Source: Paenibacillus solani (GTDB taxonomy: Bacteria > Bacillota > Bacilli > Paenibacillales > Paenibacillaceae). Taken from it: a stretch of DNA of 64,000 nucleotides. The DNA lies in NCBI RefSeq assembly GCF_001277345.1, contig NZ_LIUT01000001.1, forward strand, positions 3,042,609-3,106,608, in the 5' to 3' direction. The notes below the pieces were generated by a model, which was given only the letters and a program-made list of their open reading frames with translations, was not told the origin of the DNA and did not search any database. Below, piece by piece: positions 42,992 through 51,721 of this stretch; position 1 is the first letter of the stretch, and each line of letters starts with the position of its first letter. Made by a program: the position numbers and the translations under genes.

Positions 42992-44686
42992 TTATAGAGC
43001 TGCATCGTTCACACTATCAAGCCATGCTTCAATACTGCCAATGACGGAGGTTACGCAACCATCCTCAAAGGGAGACAACAAGCCAGCTACCTTCACTAAT
43101 TCGGTGAAGGACTTGCTTCCGCCTTGACGGCATAGATGCAAATAGTCATTCCAAGCAGCCGTGCGGTCTTCGTGCATCTTCTTCCAGAACTGGAATGCAC
43201 AAATTTGTGCCAATGTGTAATCGATATAATAGAAAGGCGAACTAAAGATATGACCTTGTTTATGCCAGAATCCGCCATGCTCCAGGTACGTGTTGTCATC
43301 GTAATTCCGGTGCGGCAGATATTTCCGCTCAATCTCACGCCAAGCCTGTTTCCGTTCAGCAGGCGTTGCATCAGGATTCTCATACACAAAATGCTGGAAT
43401 TCATCAACCGTTACTCCGTAAGGAATGAAGATCAACGAGCTTGCAAGATGTTCGAAACGGTATTTATCCGCCTCATCTTCGAAGAAGCGATCCATCCACG
43501 GCCAAGTGAAAAATTCCATACTCATGGAATGAATTTCGCATGCCTCATACGTTGGAAATGCATACTCTGGTACCTCGAAGCTTCTGCTCTCATACACTTG
43601 GAACGCATGGCCCGCTTCGTGAGTAAGCACATCGATATCACCCGATGTACCGTTAAAGTTGGAGAAAATAAAGGGAGCACCGTACTCGCTAATATAAGTA
43701 CAGTAGCCACCGCCCTGCTTGCCTTTTTTGGCAACCAGATCCATCAGGCCATTCTCCTGCATGAAGGTAAAGAACTCATGTGTTTCCGGCGACAATTCTT
43801 CATACATGGCTGCACCGTTGTTTACGATCCAATCCGGGTCACCCTTTGGTGTGGCGTTCCCCGATTTAAATGCAAAGTTCTCGTCGTAGTACAGCAGTTG
43901 ATCCACATCAATACGTTTCTGCTGGCGTTCTCTCAGCTTGGTTGCAACCGGTACGATATGCTCTAGCACCTGGTTGCGGAAATTAGCCACCATCTCGGCG
44001 TTGTAATCCGTACGGGCCATACGAGCATAACCCATCTCTACATAATTGTTAAAGCCGAGCTTCTTGGCCATCTTGGTTCTCACTTTAACCAGATCGTCAT
44101 AAATTCTGTCGAAGTTTGCCTCGTTCTCAGCCATGAAACCGCTCGATGCCTCCGTCGCGCGTTTACGCATATTGCGGTCCGTCGATTGCTGGAATGGAGC
44201 CAATTGAGGCAGGGTGCGCTCTTCACCTTCAAATAGAATTTTGGCAGATGCAATCAGCTTCGAATATTCCGTTGTCAGCTTATTCTCCTGCTGCAAATCC
44301 TCAATAATCTCAGGGCTGAAGGTTTTGAGTGAAAGCTCAGCTAACTGAAACAGCTGCCGCCCCCATTTGGCCTCCAGCTGATCTCTAAATTTGGAATCCA
44401 CGAGAGCACGGTAATAGTCCGTGACATATTCCTGAATGATGGGTCCATTCTCATCAAAAAAGTCCTGTTCCGCCTTATAGAACTCATCATTCGTATCAAC
44501 CGAGTGACGAATATACACCAGTTGACTGAGTGTATCCATCTCACTGCGGAGTTTATTAATGCGGGTCATCGCCTGGTCCTGCTCCTCATATGTGCTGGCT
44601 GAGGTGAAGACTTCAAGCTGCTCTTTAAATTTTTGTTCAAACTCTTTTACATCGGGTCGTTCATAGTGATAATCGCTGAAATTCAT
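42992..44686 (-). CDS. M3 family oligoendopeptidase (PepF/PZ-type)
   Basis: A 564-residue zinc metallopeptidase. The thimet-type zinc motif HEAGH is in DVLTHEAGHAFQVYES (about residue 365), with the distal Glu ligand in YEACEIHSMSMEFFT; both are needed for catalysis and both are present. The family hydrolyses short peptides inside the cell. The ATG at 44686 with AGGATAGG 8 bases before it is preferred to a GTG three codons upstream. It is transcribed alone, after a HAD gene. Confidence 0.92.
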   Translation of the reverse strand: MNFSDYHYERPDVKEFEQKFKEQLEVFTSASTYEEQDQAMTRINKLRSEMDTLSQLVYIRHSVDTNDEFYKAEQDFFDENGPIIQEYVTDYYRALVDSKFRDQLEAKWGRQLFQLAELSLKTFSPEIIEDLQQENKLTTEYSKLIASAKILFEGEERTLPQLAPFQQSTDRNMRKRATEASSGFMAENEANFDRIYDDLVKVRTKMAKKLGFNNYVEMGYARMARTDYNAEMVANFRNQVLEHIVPVATKLRERQQKRIDVDQLLYYDENFAFKSGNATPKGDPDWIVNNGAAMYEELSPETHEFFTFMQENGLMDLVAKKGKQGGGYCTYISEYGAPFIFSNFNGTSGDIDVLTHEAGHAFQVYESRSFEVPEYAFPTYEACEIHSMSMEFFTWPWMDRFFEDEADKYRFEHLASSLIFIPYGVTVDEFQHFVYENPDATPAERKQAWREIERKYLPHRNYDDNTYLEHGGFWHKQGHIFSSPFYYIDYTLAQICAFQFWKKMHEDRTAAWNDYLHLCRQGGSKSFTELVKVAGLLSPFEDGCVTSVIGSIEAWLDSVNDAAL

Positions 44687-44792
44687 AAGATGCACCTATC
44701 CTTTCAATATAAAAACATTTTGGTATCTTGATCGCGTGGACTCATTGCACACCAAACTATAAGTAAATTCTATATTCCCGGCGGAATATCCT

Positions 44793-45677
44793 TCACAGTC
44801 TGTGAAGATTCGCGATCGCACTCTCTTTTTGCAGACCCATCTGTTGCTGGATATATTGGGCCACGCCGTCAAGCTCATTCGAATCGATAATATGGTCAGC
44901 CAGCTTCTGTATACTCTCATGAGCATTGCGCACCGCGACTCGTGTACCTCCAGCTTCGAACAGCCCCACGTCATTAATATGATCGCCAAACACTACGGTA
45001 TGCTCCAAATCCACACCCATATGAGAAGCCCACAATCGGAGTCCCTCTCTTTTGTTCCCTTTGGCATGACTGAATTCCAGAAAATAATGATTGGGGATAT
45101 AATAATCCGGCATGATATGTGCGTGAATTACATCGCCGAACCGTTCCGTGACTTCAAGGCGAATAGGCTCCAATTCCTCAAACAGTCCGATGTATGTAAG
45201 GGTTAACGTCCGGTAATCCGGTGGACAATTCAGGTCCTTAACTTCCAGGAATCTCGGGTCGCCGGAACGACTATGATAGAAGGATATTTCTCCCTCTCTG
45301 CGCAGTGTCTCATGCAGAACGCGCTCCTGATGATCCACATCTAATGAAAAATAAAAGGGAGTGATCCCATTTTTTCTTCCAATGTTAATAATCTCATTCG
45401 AAATATCTCGCTCCAGCCAATATCCATCCATAACGGTTTGATTCAGCACGTCATATATCAAAGCACCATTATATAGAATGACGGGGTATTTCCACGGAAT
45501 GTCCGAGACCACGCTATGAGCACTAATAAAGCCGCGAGCCGTTGCAAACGTGACAATCATGTCTTGTTCCAGCGCATCCCTAATGACATTCGAAGAAAAG
45601 ACTGAAAGTGTCTGATCTGGTCGCAGGAGTGTTCCGTCAAGGTCAGTAATATACGCTTTTTTCTTCAGAGTAACCAT
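44793..45677 (-). CDS. Cof-type HAD-IIB phosphatase
   Basis: A 294-residue HAD hydrolase of the Cof (IIB) subgroup: motif I AYITDLDGTLLRPDQTLS (nucleophile Asp), motif II VTFATARGFISA, and the late motif IV VFGDHINDVGLFEAG, with the IIB cap domain between. It would dephosphorylate a sugar phosphate or a cofactor precursor such as flavin or PLP. AAGGAGG lies directly before the ATG at 45677, too close to be ideal; the reading could also begin at an ATG ATG pair 21 bases earlier, so the start is uncertain. Confidence 0.85.
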   Translation of the reverse strand: MVTLKKKAYITDLDGTLLRPDQTLSVFSSNVIRDALEQDMIVTFATARGFISAHSVVSDIPWKYPVILYNGALIYDVLNQTVMDGYWLERDISNEIINIGRKNGITPFYFSLDVDHQERVLHETLRREGEISFYHSRSGDPRFLEVKDLNCPPDYRTLTLTYIGLFEELEPIRLEVTERFGDVIHAHIMPDYYIPNHYFLEFSHAKGNKREGLRLWASHMGVDLEHTVVFGDHINDVGLFEAGGTRVAVRNAHESIQKLADHIIDSNELDGVAQYIQQQMGLQKESAIANLHRL

Positions 45678-45702
45678 GCCTCCTTCGTCGCCCATCATGT
45701 AT

Positions 45703-45737
45703 AAAACCCAGCCTAAGATCTAAGGTCTAAGGCTGGG
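45703..45737 (-). terminator. Terminator after the glycosidase gene
   Basis: CCCAGCCT(AAGA) at 45707-45718 pairs with TCT(AAGGCTGGG) at 45726-45737, followed on the minus strand by four T. It lies about 70 bases after the stop at 45804, between that gene and the HAD gene. Confidence 0.7.
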
Positions 45738-45803
45738 CCATCAATATTATTGGGTCACATACCATAATTATACATAAGTCGGATCAGAAATGGTAAGCGT
45801 ATT

Positions 45804-47462
45804 TTATTTAGCTGCCGATAGCCATTGCTCGGACAGTCGCTTCGCATAACCACTAACGTATATCGCCAGTTTGCTTACCTGATGATGCTCTTCCAGACAG
45901 GAGTGCAAAACGGCCTGCCCTACTTGCTCGGCAATGTCATCCAGCATGGCAGCAATTTCTTGATTGTACGGTGCCGCATGGGCCACTTTACCGGGATCTA
46001 CTGCACGCGCGGGAAATAGAGGCACATTCCAGGATGTGACTTCAGACAGCTTATTTTCAAGCAGGTCGATGATTTCTTTTACCGCCTTCCGCTCATGCTG
46101 CGGATAATGCAAATAATACTCCTCTATTATCTGCTCAAGATGATCAGACCACATGGCTCTGGCGAATATATAGCTGTTGAGCCCGCCTGCCCATTTCCAC
46201 GGGTAGTCCTCATCGCCCCGATAAGGCACGACCAGATTCAGCATACCCTCAAGACCAAGCTGTTCATAAAAAGCAACATCTTCTGTGATTCGCCTTGTCA
46301 AAACAGAGAATAAATTCGTCAGCATAAAATGATCGCTATAGTATTCAAACACGGTCAGCTTGCGGCCGTGTTTAGTGGTCTGTTCGCTCCATTGACGCAA
46401 TGCGCGCTCCGCTCTATGATCCGTCTCATGGTCACTTTTTTCATAGCTATAACGGTAATCTCTTCCCCAATATGCAAACAAGGTATCAATATGCTGCGAG
46501 CTTTCACCCTCCAATTCGAGCATGTTCCAGGCAAGACCAGCGTTATAAGCAATATGCTCAACCTCGATTGATATGCCTGCATGAAACAAATAGGTCTGCA
46601 AGCGTTCCGTAAAAGCAATATATTGCTGCAAGAACTCGGAGGTATTGCCTGCTGCAATATCTTCAGGCCAAAGCGATAACCTTGTTAGCCCCGGTACGGA
46701 GCGGCAATAATGTGCAATCTGTTCAAACATTGACTCCTGCCAATCCAGCTGTTCAAAATCAAATTGCTCCTTAGCCGTATAAGGATGATCTGCCGTAACC
46801 TTCTCCTGCTGGTTCATCGAAACATTGGAGGAATGAAGGCCTTGAATAAACTTCATGCTATGCCCGCCTAGCGTAACGTCAATTCCTCTTTTTATTATTT
46901 CAGGAGAGAGTTCTTCTTTCACTTTGTCCCATAATGAGAAGGTGAAGAAGATTTCATTGATTTTATTTTGTCCAAACCAGTGAAGCATGGCAGTCAAATA
47001 AGGAATATCATGGATCGTCTCAAACACGAATCCGCGCCTTTCCATACGGGGGCTGTAATAGCGTATTTCACCTGGTCTGAATGGAGAAAGTTTGTCTGAG
47101 TCCTGAATTGTAAATTCGCAGGATGCTTCATCCAACTGCGGATACACGGCATGAAGACCCCATACCTCCTGCGCGTACTGATATACTCCGAACAGAACTG
47201 CCCGTTGGCCTTTTCCTGCGATGACAATATGATTGTCGTACTCTGTTATGAAGAATGAATCGCTGTAAATGGAAGCTCGCTTATTTCTCATCCGCTCAAG
47301 AAGCGTTGTATCAACATTTTGCAGCTGTTCCCATGTCCCCAGCCAAATCGGCTTGCAATCTGAATTTATATGTTGGCTTGCGGCGAGCTGCTGCAGTCGG
47401 TTCCACTCCGCATAAGCAAATTCTTGAACAGGATGCGAATATTCTTGTCCATTTAACTCCAT
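45804..47462 (-). CDS. DUF4838-like glycoside hydrolase family protein
   Basis: A 552-residue protein with a GH20/GH67-like N-terminal beta domain (HIVIAGKGQRAVLFGVYQYA, then QEVWGLHAVYPQ) and a TIM-barrel-like middle (YYSPRMERRGFVFETIHDIP, EIFFTFSLWDK, LTRLSLWPEDIAAGN) as in the DUF4838 group of putative glycoside hydrolases related to alpha-glucuronidases. There is no signal peptide, so it works inside the cell on an imported glycoside. The catalytic acids cannot be fixed by eye. The ATG at 47462 has GAGGGGGAATC before it. It follows the FAD oxidoreductase gene by 19 bases in one operon. Confidence 0.7.
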   Translation of the reverse strand: MELNGQEYSHPVQEFAYAEWNRLQQLAASQHINSDCKPIWLGTWEQLQNVDTTLLERMRNKRASIYSDSFFITEYDNHIVIAGKGQRAVLFGVYQYAQEVWGLHAVYPQLDEASCEFTIQDSDKLSPFRPGEIRYYSPRMERRGFVFETIHDIPYLTAMLHWFGQNKINEIFFTFSLWDKVKEELSPEIIKRGIDVTLGGHSMKFIQGLHSSNVSMNQQEKVTADHPYTAKEQFDFEQLDWQESMFEQIAHYCRSVPGLTRLSLWPEDIAAGNTSEFLQQYIAFTERLQTYLFHAGISIEVEHIAYNAGLAWNMLELEGESSQHIDTLFAYWGRDYRYSYEKSDHETDHRAERALRQWSEQTTKHGRKLTVFEYYSDHFMLTNLFSVLTRRITEDVAFYEQLGLEGMLNLVVPYRGDEDYPWKWAGGLNSYIFARAMWSDHLEQIIEEYYLHYPQHERKAVKEIIDLLENKLSEVTSWNVPLFPARAVDPGKVAHAAPYNQEIAAMLDDIAEQVGQAVLHSCLEEHHQVSKLAIYVSGYAKRLSEQWLSAAK

Positions 47463-47481
47463 TGAAGATTCCCCCTCGTAA

Positions 47482-48843
47482 TCAGTAAAGAACGGCTTTG
47501 CCTTCAATCAACCGCTGCTGCAATTCAGTTATAGGCACATCAATTGCGTTGCAGTGGTGTTTTACAGTCAGTGCCGCTGCGATCCCGGCAGCTTGCCCAA
47601 TCGCCATACAGCTTGGTGTCAGTCTTGTAGTTGCCTGGGCTTCATGAGTGGTTGATATGCATCTGCCTGCCAGCAGCAAGTTACTTATCTTAAGCGGCAC
47701 AATGCTGCGGTAAGGAATATCGTAAGCGCCGCCTTCGCGTATAAAGTTCGCCGTCACGCCTTTTCCTTCCGGATTATGAATATCAATCGGGTAACCGCTG
47801 CGCGCAATGACATCTTCAAACCGGCGGGCATCCAGGACATCAAGTCCATTTAACACATAATGACCTATGATTCGTCTCGTCTCCCTGACGCCGATTTGCG
47901 ATCCGACAGCAGCGACCACCGCTTTTTCAAAACCTGGAATATGCTGTTGGAAGAAGCTTTCAAGCTGCAGCACCTGCTTACGTCCTTCAATTTCCGCCTT
48001 CGTCAAATCTTCAATATGGGTTGGGTCTAGTCCGGAAACGCGTGATACATTGATAAGCACCTCATCTTCATGGGGGCCGCTGAAAAATAACACGCCTTCA
48101 CGCTGAATCGGCAGATCGGCTGCATTCCATTTATCGTAAAAACCCATTACTCCGGTAAGCGGCAAATGATCCAGCTTGGCAATCAAAGATTTATGATAAA
48201 ATTGCGATGGATTCTCCTGCATATATTGCTTAACCTTTTGTAAATCGACGCCTTTCATGCGGAACTTCATCGTCATCGGCTGCACGTTATGAGTGTCATT
48301 GCCTTGCTCCCAAGGTGCGCCTGCCATATAAGCGACGTCTCCATCACCCGTGGCATCCACATAAGCTTTAGCCTGTAAATAGGAAGTTCCGCTCTTGTTA
48401 TAGACTTGCACGCGATCAATTCGCTCGCCCGCTTGATCTGTTTGAACATCAATGATCGAAGTGTGCAGTAGCAACTCAACACCGGCTTCCTCAAGCATTT
48501 CGAAAGCGAGCACCTTATAGACCTCTGGGTGGTATGGCGTAAGCGTATGCGTAAAACCGATCGTATCCCGCAAATGGCCAGGCGACGCGCCAAGCGCCAT
48601 CAGCCGATCGACAATTTCTTGCGCGATGCCTTTTATGACATGCTCGCCAACAGCGGAGTGAAATGTCATCCAGGGATACACCATGGCTGCCGTAGACATA
48701 CCGCCAAGAAATCCGTAACGTTCCACCAGGATCGTTCTCGCCCCGCTTCGGGCACTGCTGAGTGCCGCAGCAATGCCTGCCGGTCCCCCGCCAAGCACCG
48801 CTACGTCATAAACCTTCTCTTCCATACGCTGTTTATTTGTCAA
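47482..48843 (-). CDS. FAD-dependent oxidoreductase
   Basis: A 453-residue flavoprotein of the PF12831 type. The FAD-binding motif GxGxxG is VLGGGPAGIAAALSSARSGA (about 18-37) followed by the strand-2 acid in TILVERYGFLGG, then the substrate part LAGRCISTTHEAQATTRLTP and SCMAIGQAAGIAA near the end, which binds the FAD pyrophosphate. It oxidises a sugar-like or other polyol group. The TTG at 48843 with GGAGAGGTGG 7 bases before it is preferred. The operator GGAGCGCTCC lies 25 bases before the start. Confidence 0.85.
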   Translation of the reverse strand: MTNKQRMEEKVYDVAVLGGGPAGIAAALSSARSGARTILVERYGFLGGMSTAAMVYPWMTFHSAVGEHVIKGIAQEIVDRLMALGASPGHLRDTIGFTHTLTPYHPEVYKVLAFEMLEEAGVELLLHTSIIDVQTDQAGERIDRVQVYNKSGTSYLQAKAYVDATGDGDVAYMAGAPWEQGNDTHNVQPMTMKFRMKGVDLQKVKQYMQENPSQFYHKSLIAKLDHLPLTGVMGFYDKWNAADLPIQREGVLFFSGPHEDEVLINVSRVSGLDPTHIEDLTKAEIEGRKQVLQLESFFQQHIPGFEKAVVAAVGSQIGVRETRRIIGHYVLNGLDVLDARRFEDVIARSGYPIDIHNPEGKGVTANFIREGGAYDIPYRSIVPLKISNLLLAGRCISTTHEAQATTRLTPSCMAIGQAAGIAAALTVKHHCNAIDVPITELQQRLIEGKAVLY

Positions 48844-48865
48844 TTCATATCCACCTCTCCGATTT

Positions 48866-48880
48866 TTGGAGCGCTCCCAA
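48866..48880. promoter_or_regulatory. LacI-family operator before the oxidoreductase/glycosidase operon
   Basis: TTGGAGCGCTCCCAA is a near-perfect palindrome with core GGAGCGCTCC (48868-48877). The same core precedes the adjacent lacI-family gene (50095-50104). It sits just upstream of the ribosome binding site of the FAD oxidoreductase gene, where a bound repressor would block transcription. Confidence 0.78.
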
Positions 48881-49056
48881 ATCAACACAAAAATAAAGCC
48901 ATGATGCGGTATCGGCAGCAGATCAGTTGTTACTTTGATTGCATGCCGCACACCATCCCAAGTTGCCACCTACCCATGAACTCGCATTTGTTTCAGACGC
49001 TGCGCAAAGGCTCCCGCAGCGTCTGTGTCAGTGCCAAGCTTTACATTTTCACGGCA

Positions 49057-50070
49057 TCAGCCGCTGTCTCGCACAATCAAATCACTTTCAATAACAACAG
49101 TTCTTGCTTCATCCGCAGCCATTCTTCCCTTTAACATATCAAGCAGCATACGCATGGCTTCCTCGCCTAGCCGCCGCTTATCCTGTCTGACCGTAGTCAA
49201 AGGAGGGGAATAATAAGCCGCTGCCTGCACATCGTCATAACCGACGACCGCAACCTCTTGCGGAACATCGATCTGCAGCTGCGATAGAACTTCCAGCGCG
49301 CCAAATGCCATTAGATCATTAGCCGCGAACACTGCATCAAACGAATGACCTTCCTGGATCAATCTTCGTAGCTCCGCGCTGGCATCTTCACGACTGGCAT
49401 TGCCCGCGAGAACCAGCTCTGGATGCACATCAATTCCTGCTTCCTCCAGCGCTTCGCAATAGCCAGAAAATCTGGCATTCTCATGGTGCATATTTCGGAG
49501 TCCGTGAATGTAGACGATGCGGCGTTTGCCCTGCTCAATTAAATGCTTGGTCGCCATGAAGGCACCGCTGTGGTAATCGGAAGTTACGCAGGCAATCGGC
49601 AGCTTCTGAAAATCGCGTTTACCAATGAGCACAAAAGGAATCTCTAGTTGCCTGTAAAATAGCAAGTGCTCTTCGCGAATATGCTCCCCCATAATAACAA
49701 GGCCATCCACTTTGCGTCTTGTCCCGATCCGCTTCCAATATTGCTGATCCGCAGAGCTGCGATTGGCAAACAGCAGCAGATCGTAATCATTAGCCGCTGA
49801 ATCTGCTTGAATAGCTTGCAGCACTTCATAAAAAATATGGTGCGTCAAATAATCCGGATTGTCGCTGAAAGCAACTACTCCGATATTGCCTGTCGTCCCG
49901 CCTGCCAAGCTGCGTGCCTGAGGGTGGGGAACATAACCTGTCTGTTCAATGATATCTTGAACCTTTTGCCGTACATGCGGCTTTACACCCGGCATATCAT
50001 TCACTACACGCGATACAGTGCCGCGTGAAACGCCTGCAAGTCGGGCTATCGTTTCCAAAGTATGCTTCAT
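49057..50070 (-). CDS. LacI family transcriptional repressor
   Basis: A 337-residue regulator. The N-terminal helix-turn-helix TLETIARLAGVSRGTVSRVV then ND and the hinge (GYVPHPQARSLAGG) match the LacI/GalR family; the rest is a periplasmic-binding-protein-like effector domain with VDGLVIMGEHI and AVVGYDDVQAAAYYSPPLTT. It should repress the oxidoreductase/glycosidase operon and its own gene until a sugar-like effector binds. Both sites carry GGAGCGCTCC. Confidence 0.9.
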   Translation of the reverse strand: MKHTLETIARLAGVSRGTVSRVVNDMPGVKPHVRQKVQDIIEQTGYVPHPQARSLAGGTTGNIGVVAFSDNPDYLTHHIFYEVLQAIQADSAANDYDLLLFANRSSADQQYWKRIGTRRKVDGLVIMGEHIREEHLLFYRQLEIPFVLIGKRDFQKLPIACVTSDYHSGAFMATKHLIEQGKRRIVYIHGLRNMHHENARFSGYCEALEEAGIDVHPELVLAGNASREDASAELRRLIQEGHSFDAVFAANDLMAFGALEVLSQLQIDVPQEVAVVGYDDVQAAAYYSPPLTTVRQDKRRLGEEAMRMLLDMLKGRMAADEARTVVIESDLIVRDSG

Positions 50071-50092
50071 CTTATATCACCTATTGTGGTTG

Positions 50093-50106
50093 TGGGAGCG
50101 CTCCAA
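50093..50106. promoter_or_regulatory. Operator in the lacI/GNAT divergent promoter region
   Basis: TGGGAGCGCTCCAA with core GGAGCGCTCC (50095-50104), identical to the core at 48868-48877. It lies about 12-21 bases downstream of the expected lacI start point and inside the spacer of a candidate plus-strand promoter (TTGTGG 50090-50095, TATATT 50114-50119), so one site could control both directions. Confidence 0.78.
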
Positions 50107-50122
50107 TCCATGCTATATTCGT

Positions 50123-50151
50123 ATTATGAAGGATGTTCCATGTACTGTCAA
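50123..50151 (-). promoter_or_regulatory. Sigma-A promoter of the lacI-family gene
   Basis: On the minus strand TTGACA (complement of 50146-50151), a 17-base spacer and CATAAT (complement of 50123-50128): a near-consensus promoter, with the operator just downstream. Confidence 0.75.
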
Positions 50152-50186
50152 TTCACATTGATCACACTAGGCAGGAGGAAGTTTAC

Positions 50187-51494
50187 ATGAAAACTCAGCC
50201 ATTTGAAGTTCGAAGTATACATAATGACCAAGAATTTGACCAGGTGATGAGAATCCTGGACAGAGCCTTTCCTGTCGGCAAATCGTTTTTTATGGACAGG
50301 TTGTCCAATGACTCGACTTATGACACCTCCACAACTTGGATAGCAAAGCAAGAAGACGCCGTGACGTCAACGATTCAGATGTTCCCTGTCTACTGCAGGT
50401 TAGAGAATGCACTAATAAAAATTGGCGGGATAGGAAGCGTTGCTACAGATGAAGCCTATCGCGGGCAAGGCCACTGCCAGCAAATACTAAAGCAGGCCTC
50501 CTCGTGGATGGTAGATGAGCATTATGATCTTTCGCTGCTGTATGCGGTGATAACGCCATTTTACGAAAAATTCGGATGGAATGTCGTCCCTCAGCCTTTA
50601 TATGAATTAACTACTGCGCAATTGACTGCTGCACAGGAGAAAATAAAGCATTCAGCAGCCCAGGCATTTGACCTTCAGCCGCAATACACATTTATCCCAT
50701 ATGAAGATCATTATCTCGCTGATCTAGCAAATATTTACGAGCAGTTTAATGCCAATCGCACATTTACGTCTAAGAGATCGGGCAACTCTTGGACAGACCG
50801 GATTCACTGGCCTCGATGGAAAGACGCTGAAAAACTGCTAGTCCGCCATGACGGCAACGTGGTTGCCTATGGACTGATCTCCCCCGTGAACAATGAGCAA
50901 TCTTCCCATATCGATGAGCTCTGCTACTTACCCGGACATGAGGCTGCGGTGCTTCCACTTCTGCAAGCGCTAGTGAATACACGCCAAGGACTGGAACGCT
51001 TCGTTGCATACTTACCGGATGATCATGCCTTAGCCGATATCATTCTGGCAGCCGGGGGCAGTTATACGCTTAACCATGATGCCATGTGGAAGGTGCTGCG
51101 TTTCGTGCCGCTACTCGTGAAAATACGCGAGATTTTGCAAACCAGATTGAATAACAGCACTTACAAACAGCAAACCCTTTGCATTCATCTGTCTTGCGCC
51201 GGACAGCACGCTTATCTTCAATACGCAAACGGTGAGCTTGAGATTACAGACATAGAAAAGCAAGGGCAGCATTATATCGACATTGCGTTAAGCCAAACCT
51301 TATTTGTCGGCTCTTTGCTGCAAGGCTTCGATCAGATCGTTTCCCTAGAGCACAGTAGAATCATAGATGAACAAAGCGGCAATATGCAGCAAGTCGGCGA
51401 TTTTTTCGCCCCGCTAACAGACGAGGCTCGCACCATCCTGCAAGCTCTGTTTCCGAAACAAGCAAGTACTTATTATAATTTAGACCGTTTCTGA
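50187..51494 (+). CDS. Eis-like GNAT N-acetyltransferase
   Basis: A 435-residue acetyltransferase. The first GNAT domain has the acetyl-CoA loop VATDEAYRGQGHCQQILKQA (about 89-108) and FYEKFGWNVVPQPLYELT; a second GNAT-like and a C-terminal SCP2-like region (LCIHLSCAGQHAYLQYANGE) follow, as in the Eis-type multi-domain enzymes. It would acetylate an amine, perhaps an aminosugar. Its AGGAGGA ribosome binding site is 7 bases before the ATG at 50187. The gene reads away from lacI across the operator and so may belong to the same regulon. Confidence 0.83.
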   Translation: MKTQPFEVRSIHNDQEFDQVMRILDRAFPVGKSFFMDRLSNDSTYDTSTTWIAKQEDAVTSTIQMFPVYCRLENALIKIGGIGSVATDEAYRGQGHCQQILKQASSWMVDEHYDLSLLYAVITPFYEKFGWNVVPQPLYELTTAQLTAAQEKIKHSAAQAFDLQPQYTFIPYEDHYLADLANIYEQFNANRTFTSKRSGNSWTDRIHWPRWKDAEKLLVRHDGNVVAYGLISPVNNEQSSHIDELCYLPGHEAAVLPLLQALVNTRQGLERFVAYLPDDHALADIILAAGGSYTLNHDAMWKVLRFVPLLVKIREILQTRLNNSTYKQQTLCIHLSCAGQHAYLQYANGELEITDIEKQGQHYIDIALSQTLFVGSLLQGFDQIVSLEHSRIIDEQSGNMQQVGDFFAPLTDEARTILQALFPKQASTYYNLDRF

Positions 51495-51563
51495 CTTACT
51501 GCCAACAGGCCTATGAGGGAGGGCCTCCCTGCGTGAAGTAAGCGCCTCAAACGTCATCTCATG

Positions 51564-51604
51564 AAAAAGAGCCCCCAATCCACGTTTGCAGTGGTTGGTG
51601 GCTC
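51564..51604. terminator. Bidirectional hairpin between GNAT and HAD genes
   Basis: GAGCC...CCAC (51569-51584) pairs with GTGG...GGCTC (51591-51604) with small bulges. On the minus strand it is followed by CTTTTTC. It separates convergent transcripts. Confidence 0.65.
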
Positions 51605-51721
51605 CTGTGCATTTATAGCGATAGAGCTAATCCATAAGGGGATGCTTCATAATAACCGCAGAACAAGATACGAACATTGATCATGCCTGTCTTCATCATC
51701 CTTTATATTCCAAACATTCAA

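Noticed and set aside
43136..43966. Long plus-strand ORF (276 residues) opposite the oligoendopeptidase gene
   Set aside because: It is the complement of a clear HEAGH metallopeptidase and has no ribosome binding site or protein-like pattern.
48866..50106. Reading GGAGCGCTCC as a terminator stem
   Set aside because: There is no loop between the arms and no T tract; positions near promoters fit an operator better.
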